A stretch of 64,000 nucleotides of DNA from Meloidogyne chitwoodi (Eukaryota > Nematoda > Chromadorea > Rhabditida > Meloidogynidae), in the NCBI GenBank assembly GCA_015183035.1, contig JACZZP010000001.1, forward strand, positions 558,001 to 622,000, given 5' to 3'. Positions 41,360 to 52,124 of this stretch are shown in pieces (positions within the stretch are counted from its first letter, which is position 1; each line of letters opens with the position of its first letter). The notes below the pieces were generated by a model. That model was not told the origin of the DNA and searched no databases. It saw only the letters and a list, made by a program, of their open reading frames with translations. The position numbers and the translations under genes are program-made.

Positions 41360-41566
41360 CCTGTTTTAATTTTTTTAAATCTAAAAATATAAGTTAGGTA
41401 ATATATTTAATAAAATTTGGGAATATCAGAAATGTTTCGAAACTAAGAGAATAAAATATCGAAAAATTTAAAAAATATCTAAAATTAAAATTTCGAAACA
41501 TCTCTCTTGGGAATATCAGGGAAAAAGAATGAATTAAATTAAGTTAATTTGAACTAATATGTTTCA

Positions 41567-41574
41567 CTTTTATA
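41567..41574 (-). promoter_or_regulatory. TATAAAAG box (minus strand)
   Basis: On the minus strand TTAGTATAAAAGTGAAACAT lies about 210 bases before the ATG at 41359, as at 20588 and 48383. Confidence 0.5.
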
Positions 41575-41740
41575 CTAAGAGAATTACTATGTGAACTGAG
41601 ATTGCTCCATTTGTATGGATACTGAAATAGCGGTGCTGAAGTGACCCCAACTCTTCTAATAAATAAATTTTAAAAAATAAAAAATAAATATTTTTTTAAT
41701 ATTTGGCATTTTGTTATTTTCTCTTTCTGACATTTTGTTG

Positions 41741-41748
41741 TATAAAAG
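41741..41748 (+). promoter_or_regulatory. TATAAAAG box
   Basis: GTTGTATAAAAGCATCTC lies about 110 bases upstream of the ATG at 41858. With 41567 it forms a divergent promoter pair of about 170 bases. Confidence 0.45.
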
Positions 41749-41857
41749 CATCTCTTTATTCACATTTTGTTGTTTCAAAATTATTTTCTTAATTTTTCTT
41801 ATTTCCCATTGTGTTTTAATATTTTACTAATTTTTTTTTTATTTTTAGATATAAAAA

Positions 41858-43121
41858 ATGAAAAATTTATCAAATTACGAACAAATTGAGGTTCTAAAAT
41901 TTCTCAATTTTGAACAATTATTTTCTGTTCAACAAACCAATTATTATTTTAATTTATTAATTGAACAAAATAAATGGATATTGGCATTAAAAGAATTGCA
42001 TAGTATTTCAATAGTAATTCTTTTTTGTTTTATTTTTTAAACATTTATTTTCTCTTAGTGTGACTCTGAAGAATATTATTCAAAAAACAAATTTATTGAC
42101 CCAAAATCAAACATTGTATATTATCCAGTTAATGATGAGCTTTTAAAAAAGGTTAAAGAAATTAAATTAACACTAATTTAATAATTTAAAATTCAAAATT
42201 TGTTTTAATCATTTAATTGTCTTTTTTAGTGGCAGTCTGCACTGGATAAACGTATTCAATTGTATTTATTTGATGATCAATCTGAATATTATAGTGACAG
42301 CATCTTTTGTTTATGTTTTACTTATAATCGTATTTCTTATTAATTTAATTAAATTTATTTTTAAATATTCAGGAAAAGATTTAAATTTGAAATTGCCAAT
42401 ATATCCAAAAAATATTGAAGAACTTCAAATTATTCGTTTTTGGTTAGAACAATTGTGTCACTATTCTTTTAAAAAAGCTATATTTAATAATATTATATTT
42501 AATCCAGAATTGATCAAATTATTTTTTGAAGACAATAATAAAAAAATTAAATTTTATATACATACAAGAAATTTTTATATAGATTTTTTCAATTCAATCT
42601 ACAAATATCAATTTGAATTTATTTTTTGTCATTTGGTTAATCCAAACGAAATTTCGTTAAATTTTCGATTTATTGACAATATAGAGGAAGAAACTAATTT
42701 TTTATCGAAATTACTTTTTTCAAACAAAATAAGTTCTTGTGCTATTATTAATGATGCTTTTGATATTTCAGAATTATTTAATTTAATTATAAATGTAAGT
42801 TAATTATTTAGATATGCCTCTAGTTTTAATTAATTTATTAAAAAAATAAAATAAATTATTTAGCATATCAAAATGTCAACAACAGATTGCTCAGAAATAT
42901 TGCCTAATATTTGTTTATGTGGAGAATGTGACATGGAAATTGAAACAGACAAAATTGTAGATTATGTAAATCACAAAATTGTTTTCCGTGAATATAAAAA
43001 TATATATAATCCAAAAATTAAATTTTTGGTTAAATTTTATTATTTTCCATCCTTTGGTGATATGATTTTAAGAATTAAAATTCAAAGAATGAGGAACAAT
43101 AAAGATTTATACATCTTTTGA
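41858..43121 (+). CDS. F-box-like protein, subfamily B, five exons, intact
   Basis: Exons 41858-42013, 42059-42151, 42230-42329, 42373-42794 and 42864-43121 join in phase to 342 residues. The F-box-like part is M-KNLSNYEQIEVLKFLNFEQ, then IVYYPVNDELLKK, WQSALDKRIQLYLF, the long exon with LPIYPKNIEELQIIRFWLEQ, and the last exon MSTTDCSEILPNICLCGECD ending KDLYIF. An unspliced reading from 42270 would give a hydrophobic N-terminus, but that is the retained third intron (42330-42372). It is divergent to the gene at 41359-39619 and is the source-like copy for 9665-8075. Confidence 0.75.
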
Positions 43122-43258
43122 CCTTTTTGTTGATTAATTTATTTTAAATAATGGATTATTTGATAAATTATTTTTATTTAAATTTTATGAAGTTTAGATA
43201 AAAATGAATTAAATATTTCTTAAGCATTAAAAGATTATATTAAAATTAATTTATGTAT

Positions 43259-44051
43259 TTATTTTTTACACCAACATTGCATTTTAGGAAATTTGCTGCA
43301 ATAACCCCCTAAATTGTAGCCTTCTTCCTTGCAAAGTTTGATGCATACATCGTTTCCTAGCCCTCCCCAGCATGGACCTTTAAAATTAATTTAATTTTAA
43401 TATATTATTTTGTTTGTATAATTGAGAAATTAAGTGTTATAAAATAATTATTTAATTAATTTTTAGATTTATTTGGTACTTGTCGATTATGCCACACCCC
43501 ACCCCAGTTCGGTGCCAAAATTTGAGTGTCAAACGAATACTTTTAATGCATTAATCTTTAAATTATAATCCGCATTCTTGTTTTTTTTTTGATGATTGTT
43601 GGCTGTTAAGTAAGTTTAGGTATAAACAAATTAATAAAAAATAAAATATTACAATAAAATGCCTTATAAATACGACACACTAATGGTAGAATGTCTTGAT
43701 GAAGCAATGCTGCAGTTTTTCAAAACTGTACGATTAGAAATATATTCCACCAACATAATTTAAATATTAATGCATTAAACTTTGACACTCAAATTTTGGC
43801 ACCGAACTGGGGGTGTGGCATAACCGACAAGTACTATTTATTTATTATGTTTTGAGTGTTTTATTAAATTTGGATTTTCATGTTTATTTAAAAATATTTA
43901 AACTAAAAAAATTAAATAATTTTATTTGTCTTTTAAAAAAAATATAAATTTACATACCACTAAATTTTCCGCTTAAAACATCAGCTAATACAATATTATT
44001 TAAATTAATTATTAAAATGATAGAAATTAATAAAAATATAATAAATTTCAT
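43259..44051 (-). CDS. secreted defensin-like (CS-alpha-beta pattern) peptide
   Basis: Exons 44051-43958 and 43377-43259 join in phase to 70 residues. The leader (MKFIIFLLISIILIINLNN then IVLA) is a signal peptide. The mature part has six cysteines spaced C-x8-C-x3-C-x10-C-x7-C-x1-C with G-Y-C before the fourth. CxxxC, GxC and CxC are the signature of the CS-alpha-beta fold of invertebrate defensins and related channel-active peptides; antimicrobial function is inferred only. The single intron sits between leader and mature part, usual for such genes, and carries a MITE. A near-identical exon 2 is at 7819-7937. Confidence 0.7.
43479..43831. mobile_element. foldback MITE with TA target, in the defensin-like intron
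   Basis: Ends start CTTGTCG(A/G)TTATGCCACACC, then CCAGTTCGGTGCCAAAATTT and GAGTGTCAAA, and are inverted over about 55 bases. TA flanks each end (43477-43478 and 43832-43833). A TA duplication fits Tc1/mariner-type mobilisation. No coding sequence. Confidence 0.8.
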
Positions 44052-44749
44052 AATTAATTTTTTAAATAATAATAATTATTTTTATTTTTTAAAATTATTT
44101 TTTAATAAAAATGAAGACATTTTATTCAACATTTATATGAACAATATTTTTATAAAAATATTTTTATTTTTAAAAGTTATATTTATTTGTTTATAATAAA
44201 ATTCCCTTATTTTTATTAAAAAAAAATAAATAATTTTCAGCTGATTTTTATTATTTAAATGTTAAATTACTAATATTTAATTATTTTTTATTTTTTCGAT
44301 TTTATTTTAAAAATATATAATTAAAAAAATTTAAACAAATTAATTTTTCTTTTTTTATAAATTTCAAAACCTTTAAATTTTCCATTTAAAAAACAGCTAA
44401 ATCAAAAATAAAAGTTTGCCTCATTTCAGTCTAAAATATTTTAGAGAGATGGGTAAATGCCCTTCTAATAAATAAATAAATGCCCTTCTGTTAAACACAA
44501 ATAATTTATTTAAATTTTCTCATCATTAATTTATTTTTTAAATATATTTAGTAATAAATGTTAAATAAATTCTCTTAATTTTATTTTTTTTAATTTAAAG
44601 AATTTTACCTAATTATTTTATTTTTTACCAAACATAATTTGATTTATTAAAACGAATTAATATTCATTCTGAAAAATAAAATACCTAAATAATTTAAATT
44701 TAATTTATAATTATTATTTTTAGAGTTTAAAAAATTCAAAAAAAAAATA

Positions 44750-46323
44750 ATGGAATATTTACCAGCAGAAATTCAAATTAAAATTCTCAAAAATTTCGAC
44801 TTTGATGAATTATTTTCAATTAAACAAATTAATAAATACTTTTTTAATTTTATTAATAAATACAAAGATGAATTGGCCTTTAAAAGATTTAAATCACTCA
44901 CTTTTAGAGCTTCAGATTTTACGAGAGAAGAGAAAATTAATTTATTGTCTAATTCTCATGTGAAAGAAATTGCAAACAATTTTAATTTGAGTAATCATCT
45001 TAAAGAAAAGGTTTGACATTTTATTAAATTTTAATTTTATTTTTTACTATTTTTTAGTGGCAATCTACTTTTTATAAACAAATTCCCGTCTCTATATTAA
45101 ATAAATCTGACAAAAATGGGATTTTATTCTTTTTTGAACAAGGTAAAATATTAAAGTAAAGGACGATTCGAATCGGCCGGTTCAGAGTATTTCGCATAAC
45201 CTTTTTCATTTTAAACTTTTTAAACTAATTTTTATGTCATTCGAAAGGGCTCGAAAAGTGGAGTCTTTTCACTAATTTGACGATCAAATCAGTGAATTTA
45301 AAAAAAGTTCTGCACGAAAAACGTTAAAATCAAGATTTTCCACTTTTATCGCGCTATAACTTTTTGTTGAGTGATTCCATTGGATCTGTCCAATTGGTTA
45401 AATTAATTCGTTTATGAGATCTTTCGATTAATAAAAGAACTGTTCAGATCGGTTAAGAAATAAAAAAGTTATGGCCAAAAATAACCGGCTACTCTGAATC
45501 AGCCGACTCTGAATCGTCCCCTATCCAATATATTAAATAACAATTTTGTTAACTTAATGTTTATAATTAAATAAATCAATTAATATTTTTTATTATTCAA
45601 TAGAATCAAATAAAAAGAAATTTTCTTTAAAACTGCCATTCTATGCAAAAAAGATCAAAGAATTGAAAATTATTCGTTATTGGTTTGACCAAATCTTCCA
45701 TTGTGTTTTTGATAATATTTACTTTCTGGATTTTATTATTAATCCAGATATGATTAAATTACTTTATGACAATGAAGAAATTAATAAATTAAAATTTAAT
45801 TGTCAAAAAGCTTTTATTTTCTTTAATCAAAATATTAAAGACTGGAAATTTATTGTCGATCGTTTGGTTGTTAGTGAAGGAATTATGATAAAATTTGAAC
45901 AAATAATTAACTTAAAAGAGAAAGACAACAACATTTTATTGGAATTATTTTTAAATGAAGGAGATAGATTTCCTTTAATTATTTTGGATCAACTTAATGA
46001 AAATTTAATTTTATTTTACAATAATCTTATAAATGTAAGTTAATTAGAATTGTTTAAATAAAAAATTAATTTAAATATTTTAGCATATAGAAACATCAAA
46101 AGATTTGACAAAAATTGTAGATAAAATTGCTTTTTTTTGTGTAGATTGGCCTATTTATGAATTAATTGTTAGAGGAGTTGAAATGAGTGAAATCAATTAT
46201 TTAAAAAAATATTATAAAATTACAAATATTAATGACTCTAAAATAAAGTTTTCAGTTCAATGGGTCTTCCAACTATATTCTAATGAGTTTATTCGATATA
46301 TTGAAATTAATAGATTATATTAA
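44750..46323 (+). CDS. F-box-like protein, subfamily A, four exons, intact
   Basis: Exons 44750-45010, 45058-45142, 45604-46034 and 46084-46323 join in phase to 338 residues. The F-box part MEYLPAEIQIKILKNFDFDE is in a longer first exon with no intron after the F-box. The second starts TGGCAATCT. The long exon has LPFYAKKIKELKIIRYWFDQ and the last has TSKDLTKIVDKIAF and I-E-I-N-R-L-Y. A 374-bp MITE lies in intron 2. Its first two exons recur inverted at 6926-6528. Confidence 0.75.
45156..45529. mobile_element. MITE with 8-bp duplication, same family as 38460-38827
   Basis: Flanked by ATATTAAA (45148-45155 and 45530-45537). The ends have inverted GGACGATTCGAATCGGCCGG and TTCAGAGTA blocks; AAAATAACCGGCTACTCTGA near the right end matches the other copy in inverted sense. 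Confidence 0.75.
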
Positions 46324-46456
46324 AATTAATTTGTTTTTATTTTATAATTTTGTTTATTAAAATTAAATTTTTTATTTTTAATTTGGTGGCTTTTACCAAA
46401 CAATTTATAAAAAAAATATAATTTTTTACAAACATAATTTTAAATAATTAAATATT

Positions 46457-46541
46457 ATGTGCTAAACTGAACAGAAAATAATTGTTCAAAATTGAGAAAT
46501 TTTAGAACCTCAATTTGTTCGTAATTTGATAAATTTTTCAT
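46457..46541 (-). pseudogene. F-box exon relic, subfamily B
   Basis: The minus strand reads M-KNLSNYEQIEVLKFLNFEQ, identical to the start of 41858-43121, then ends abruptly. With its upstream region (to 46749) it is the inverted copy of the 41700-41950 stretch. Confidence 0.65.
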
Positions 46542-46749
46542 TTTTTATCTAAAATAAAAAATAAAAATTAGTAAAATATTAAAACACAATGGAAAATAAG
46601 AAAAATTAAGAAAATAATTTTAAAACTAAACAAAATGTAAATAAAAGAGATGCTTTTATACAACAAAATGTCAGAAAGAGAAAATAACAAAATGCCAAAT
46701 ATTAAAAAAATTTTATTTTTTAAATTAATAATATGTAATATTTATATTT

Positions 46750-48281
46750 GGGTACACCTCAATTGAGTCCGCACGACTGAGTCCGCACAACTGAGTCCCC
46801 ACAACTGAGTCCGCACAACTGAGTCCCAGCACAACTGAGTCCTGGCACAACTGAGTCCGCACAACTGAGTCCCCGTTGTAAATACCTCAACTGAGTCCCA
46901 GAAATTTTATTTTTTCTTTCGGTGGAAATGTTCAGAAAGCATAATGATGCTTCAGTAGTACCTCGAGTACCAAATACCAAAATTAAAACAATTAAGATTT
47001 GTAAAACTTTATTAAAATTCATAAAAATGCAATAATGAGATCAAAAAATTAAAAAAGATTGAAAGTATTTTTATGACACCATATTATAGTTGTGTGAAAT
47101 TCCTTTTAAGAAATCAATAATTAATTGAGGATTTGGATGCATCTGATAGTAATGGTCATTATGTGGATTTGCTGGTTGGTAATCCTGGACTAATGCAAGA
47201 ATCCTCATATCCGCATCCCTATACTTCTTTCTCTTCAACGGTGGATCTCTTCCTTGTTGACAAAGTGCAAAGTCGACATCGATCAACTTGCTCCCTTTCC
47301 TACGTCTAAATAAAATAATCTAGAAAAGAAAATAAAAAGTTAAACCTGGTTAACACGCAAGATTTGATAAAAAAAGGGAATGAGTAACACTAAAACTGCC
47401 ATCAACGTTATGTGCTCCATCTCATCTGCCAAATCATCCGAAGACATTCGACCAAATATAAGAATTCTTTAATTTAAAAATTTACGTTGTTTTAACCGTT
47501 GTTTTCCTGCATTCTCAGCATAGACACCAGAATCTGCTAACAAAAGCTGCTCTTGAAGTTCTCCCGTACAATTATATTGACGATAAGCTTCTGGAATTGA
47601 AGTTCGGCGATATTTTGGGGAACTGCAGGATATGCAGCATTTTCTCTGCGAACGCGCTGAACTAACTGATAAGAGAAAAATATGTAAAAATGAATTAAAA
47701 AAGAATACCAAATTTGTTGCATTTTTCGACGGAAGTTGTGCCAAAACAGGCGTTGCTACATTCTCAAATTCTTGTGCTCTGATTTGAGCTGGGCTTCCAT
47801 CATCACATTTGCCTTTTGTTTAATTCCTTTTACAATCTTTTTGACTTCGATATTTGTTCCATTGATTCGCAAATATGAACACTAACCTCCCTGAATTCCA
47901 TTATTTATGAGTGTGAAGGCTTGCCCTGCATTTGATATCAATTTTGTTGAATTCCTCACAGTGCCAGAATTTAACATCTTCATTTGCATTGAATGTGTGG
48001 AATACAAATAAAAATCCATTATATGATAATTTTTCCTTTCCTCTTTTACTTAGGATTTGCGTCATATTTAAAAAAACTGAAAAGAAAGAAAAAAATAAAG
48101 TTTAAACAAAAATTAGGTTAGAAAAAATAAAATAAAATAAAATAAAAAATTAAATTTCTAGGACTCAGTTGAGGTATTTACAACGGGGACTCAGTTGTGC
48201 CAGGACTCAGTTGTGCCAGGACTCAGTTGTACGGACTCAGTTGTGGGGACTCAGTTGTGCGGACTCAATTGAACTGCTCCC
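46750..48281. mobile_element. Mutator-like (MULE) foldback element, degenerate
   Basis: The 1532-bp element is flanked by the 9-bp duplication TTTATATTT (46741-46749 and 48282-48290). The ends are inverted repeats built from tandem units of ACTGAGTCCGCACA (left) and TTGTGCGGACTCAGT (right), about 150 bp each, with CAATTGAGTCCGCAC near both tips. The 9-bp duplication, long internally repetitive ends and remnants of a transposase-like reading inside fit a MULE. The MULE is inserted in one arm of an inverted duplication whose other arm (41090-41955) shows the empty site. Confidence 0.8.
47071..47750 (-). pseudogene. MULE transposase-like gene fragments
   Basis: The minus strand has R-R-E-N-A-A-Y-P-A-V-P-Q-N and Y-R-Q-Y-N-C-T-G-E-L-Q-E in two frames (about 47660-47530), resembling the region before the catalytic domain of nematode FLYWCH/MULE proteins. 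A later piece reads [20 protein letters not shown] to 47071. Frames change and stops intervene; the DDE core is not recognisable. The family assignment is moderate. Confidence 0.45.
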
Positions 48282-48382
48282 TTTATATTTATTTAGACTA
48301 GAAGAGTTGAGGTCACTTCAGTACCGCTATTTCAGTATCGGTACAAATAGAGCAATCTCAGTTCACATAGTAATTCTCTTAG

Positions 48383-48390
48383 TATAAAAG
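48383..48390 (+). promoter_or_regulatory. TATAAAAG box
   Basis: TTAGTATAAAAGTGAAACAT lies about 210 bases upstream of the short MPNI exon at 48599, the inverted copy of the box at 41567. Confidence 0.5.
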
Positions 48391-48598
48391 TGAAACATTT
48401 TAGTTCAAATTAACTTACTTTAATTCATTCTTTTTCCCTGATATTCCCAACAGAGATGTTTCGAAATTTTAATTTTAGATATTTTTTAAATTTTTCGATA
48501 TTTTATTCTTTTAGTTTCGAAACATCTCTGATTTTTTCAATTTTTTATTAAATCTATTACCTAACTTATATTTTTAGATTTAGAAAAATTAAAACAGG

Positions 48599-49160
48599 AT
48601 GCCTAATATTGTAAGTTTATTTTTAAAATTTATTTAATTTTTAATACTTTATTTGAATATTTAATTCTTTAAAATATTTTTTAGTTTCAAAAAATTGCAA
48701 ATCGGACAAGGAAATTCTTCACTTGTTGTCAAAGTATTTCTTTTATTTTTTATTTTTTTTTAATTAATTATTTAGAAAGCTTTTCTACTTCTAAAACAGA
48801 AGACCATTGTTTAGTGAATAAAACAGAGAAAGATGGTTTTTTGAATATTCACTTTTTTATTTTTAATTTAAAAATTAAAGGAAATATTTTGGAATGTCTG
48901 CCTCAAGTGGTACAACTCAAAATTCTTAAGAATCTCAATTATGATGATTTTTTCAACTTTAAACAAACCAATCGTCATTTCTATGGTGTTATCTATAAAT
49001 ATGAAGGAAATTTGGCTTGTAAAGAATTCAATCTGTTATGGTTCACAACCGACTTTCTTATAAAAGTAAAACTTTCTTCTGCATCTCATCGAGGGCGTCT
49101 TTTTAAAAAAGTTGTTCGAACAGACGATTTTTATTTGAATAATCAACTTAAACAAAAGGT
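48599..49160 (+). pseudogene. chimeric F-box gene: subfamily B leader joined to subfamily A F-box, truncated
   Basis: The short exon ATGCCTAATATT, an exon with FQKIANR (48685-48734) and an exon with TEDHCLVNKTEKDGF are of subfamily B. The last then runs without an intron into ECLPQVVQLKILKNLNYDDF and TNRHFYGVIYKYEG, which is subfamily A. Reading ends with LNNQLKQK and a donor at 49160. No C-terminal exons follow: the next sequence is the inverted pseudogene 49740-49178. A product would be an F-box without a target-binding part. Confidence 0.6.
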
Positions 49161-49177
49161 TGTCATTTTATTAAATT

Positions 49178-49740
49178 TTATCGTCTCTCAATTTTAAAAA
49201 CATTCAGGATCAGCTCCAAATAATAAAATTTAGCCAAAAATTTAATAGTAGGATTATAAATATTTTTATATTCACAAGAAATAACATCTCCAATTCCCCA
49301 ATAATTTTCATCTTTAAAATTAATTTGAATAATAAAGTTCTCATATTCTCCAAATATAATATTAGACACAATTTCTGAACAATCTATTGTTGACATTTTT
49401 ATATACTAAATAATTTAATTTATTAAAATTAGGTAAATAAATTATTTTGGTAAAAAAATATATTTCCCCAATTTTACTTACATCTATAATTGCGTAAAAT
49501 AATTGAGCCAGATTGTTTACTTTGTCAATATAAACACAATAAATATCATTTCCAGAATTTAAGATTAATTTTAATAAACAATCATGTTGTTTTGTACTAT
49601 CCAGATATTTTGTATTTATCAAAATGTTTTTGCTAATTGTTAAAATCCGCATATTTAAAAGAACAACTAAATAAATTTTGCATCCAAAATCGGATAATTT
49701 GAATTTCTTCAATATTTTTTGGAAAGTTTGGTAATTTTAA
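49178..49740 (-). pseudogene. subfamily B F-box C-terminal exons, internally deleted
   Basis: The minus strand has LPNFPKNIEEIQIIRFWMQN, then a gap of about 170 bases relative to 50040-50440, then ILTISKNILINTKYL, and the last exon MSTIDCSEIVSNIIFGEYEN ending with a shifted frame after KFYYLELI. It is the inverted partner of 50035-50762. Confidence 0.65.
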
Positions 49741-50023
49741 TTTAAAATATCAATAATCTTTTTCACTTAAATAAAAAATAATAATTGCTTTTTAAAAAAT
49801 ATTAATTGTATTAATTAAAACCGGATAAATCTTTACTTGCAATTAACGCCCTCATCCTAAACTAATAATTTTAAAAAGTCATAGTATAGTTAAGTGTACA
49901 GCTAACCATTACTTTTATTTAATAAGGAATGTGAATACAACTGTGATGCCATTTTTTGTTTCTGCTTGGAAAAGAATGGTATATTTATTATATAAAATAT
50001 ACTGAATTTATTCAAAAATTCAG

Positions 50024-50762
50024 ATGATGATATTTTAAATTAAAATTACCAAACTTTCCAAAAAATATTGAAGAAATTCAAATTATCCGATTTTGGATGC
50101 AAAATTTATTTAGTTGTTCTTTTAAATATGCGGATTTTAACAATATTATATTTAACCCAGAATTGATCAATTTACTCTTTGAAAACAACCAAAATATAAA
50201 ATTAAATGTACAAACAATGTATTGTATATACTTTTACAATACAATTTATAAATATCAATTACAATTTATTTTAAATCATTTGGTTGTTAGCAAAAACATT
50301 TTGATAAATACAAAATATCTGGATAGTACAAAACAACACGATATTTTATTAAAATTAATCTTAAATTCTGGAAATGATATTTATTGTGTTTATATTGACA
50401 AAGTAAACAATCTGGCTCAATTATTTTACGCAATTATAGATGTAAGTAAAATTGGAGAAATATATTTTTTTACCAAAATAATTTATTTAATTTTAATAAA
50501 TTAAATTATTTAGTATATAAAAATGTCAACAATAGATTGTTCAGAAATTGTGTCTAATATTATATTTGGAGAATATGAGAACTTTATTATTCAAATTAAT
50601 TTTAAAGATGAAAATTATTGGGGAATTGGAGAAGATGTTATTTCTTGTGAATATAAAAATATTTATAATTCTACTATTAAATTTTTGGCTAAATTTTATT
50701 ATTTGAAAGCTGATCCAGAATGTGTTTTTAAAATTGAACTTAAACAAATTATAGAAGAATAA
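50024..50762 (+). pseudogene. subfamily B F-box C-terminal exons without F-box
   Basis: After a TTCAG acceptor the long exon (LKLPNFPKNIEEIQIIRFWM, ending at about 50441) and the last exon (about 50517-50762, MSTIDCSEIVSNIIFG to KQIIEE) are intact and open. No F-box or TGGCAATC exon is present upstream; 49740-50023 is unrelated AT-rich sequence. It could be a 5'-truncated duplicate, perhaps still selected, but more likely decaying. Confidence 0.65.
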
Positions 50763-51239
50763 ATGGATTTTAATTTTATTTTTTGTTGATAGGTCATATT
50801 TCGATAATTATTTATTTTTTTATTGATTTTATTGAAATTAATTTGTTTTGTTTATTAAATTATATAATTTTGTTTTTGTTTATTAAATGAAATATCTTAC
50901 CTTTTATTTATTTGGTATTTTTACAAAATAAAATACACCAACTTTTACATAATTAAATATAAAATTTTTTAACCAAGATTTGTGTATTTGTTATTTTATA
51001 ACTAATTTATTTAATATTAGGATAAATTGAAAAATAAATATTTTCTCTTATATTTTATTTAATGTTATTAAATAATTTTTAATTAATTCTAGAGTGTTTT
51101 TTGATTAAAAAGCAATTTTATTTGATTGAATGAAAAACACAAAAAGATTAAAGGGTAAATGAGATTTTGAAAGCTTAATTGAGAAAAACAAGAAATGTTT
51201 CAGTTTTACGATTTTAAGCTTAATGCAATATATTTTAGT

Positions 51240-51333
51240 TAAATGAAACTAAAATAAAGTTTTCAATTCAATGGGTCTTCCAACTATATTCAAATGAGTT
51301 TATTCGATATATTGAAATTAATAGATTATATTG
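51240..51333 (+). pseudogene. relic of an F-box gene last exon
   Basis: The stretch from AAACTAAAATAAAGTTTTCA encodes KIKFSIQWVFQLYSNEFIRY then I-E-I-N-R-L-Y and a stop, nearly the end of the gene at 44750-46323. About 100 bases of the 3' flank are also copied. No further exon is nearby. Confidence 0.65.
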
Positions 51334-52074
51334 AAATTAATTTGTTTTTATTTTATAATTTTGTTTTTTAAAATTAAATTTTTTATTTTTAATATTAATT
51401 TGGTAGCTTTTACCAAACATTTTATAAAAAAATATAATCGTTTACAAACATTATTTTAAATATTATGTTCTAAACTTTGTTGTTTTAAAAGAGTATAAAA
51501 GCCTTTTTAAAAAACACTCTTGAATAAATTCAAAATTATTTAATAATATTAAATCAAATGAAAGAGAAAATATTTATTTTTAAATTTATTCCCTTTCTTC
51601 ACAAATATTATATTTAATGGAAAAATAACAAATAAAAGGTCTTAAAAATGTTAAAAATATTTATAATTAAAAAATTTTTAAAATAAGATTGAGTAATTAA
51701 AAAATATTATTTTATTATTTACAATAAAATTATTTTGTAAAGAACTAATTAATTATTATACTTTCTTCCTAACGAAGAATTTCCAAATAATCACAGGAGC
51801 TTTTAAAAGAGCAGGCTTTTAATGTGCTATAAATCTTTTGAAATTTTTCACTGTGTGAATATTTTCCCAAAAAAATTAAATAATAGAGATTTTACTATTT
51901 TAATTATTTTATTTAAAATTATTAAATTTAAAAAAAATATTATTTAATCAAATTTATACTTTGAATATTTATTTATTATAAATTTTATTTTATCATTTTA
52001 TTTTATTTTATTTTAAATTCCCATTTTTGTTGAATTAACCCAAATTCTTCTTTCTCTTTTTCTTCTTTATCTTT
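51334..52074. other. intergenic, no gene seen
   Basis: AT-rich flank. TTTCTCTTTTTCTTCTTTAT near 52050 lies just past the stop of the cysteine-rich gene. No open frame of interest. Confidence 0.5.
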
Positions 52075-52124
52075 TCAGAAACTAAATATTAAAATAAAAA
52101 TTAATAAATAAATTAAATATAATA

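Larger units (their letters stand above)
41955..45150. repeat. right arm of the ~3.1-kb inverted duplication
   Basis: This is the complement of 6520-9665: subfamily B F-box gene, defensin-like gene, start of a subfamily A F-box gene. This arm has the intact genes and continues past both ends of the homology, so it looks like the parental arrangement. Confidence 0.8.

Noticed and set aside
42270..42371. Hydrophobic N-terminus (signal anchor) for the F-box gene at 41858
   Set aside because: The reading uses a retained intron; splicing 42329/42373 keeps the family frame and removes it. The same applies to 9365 in the inverted copy.
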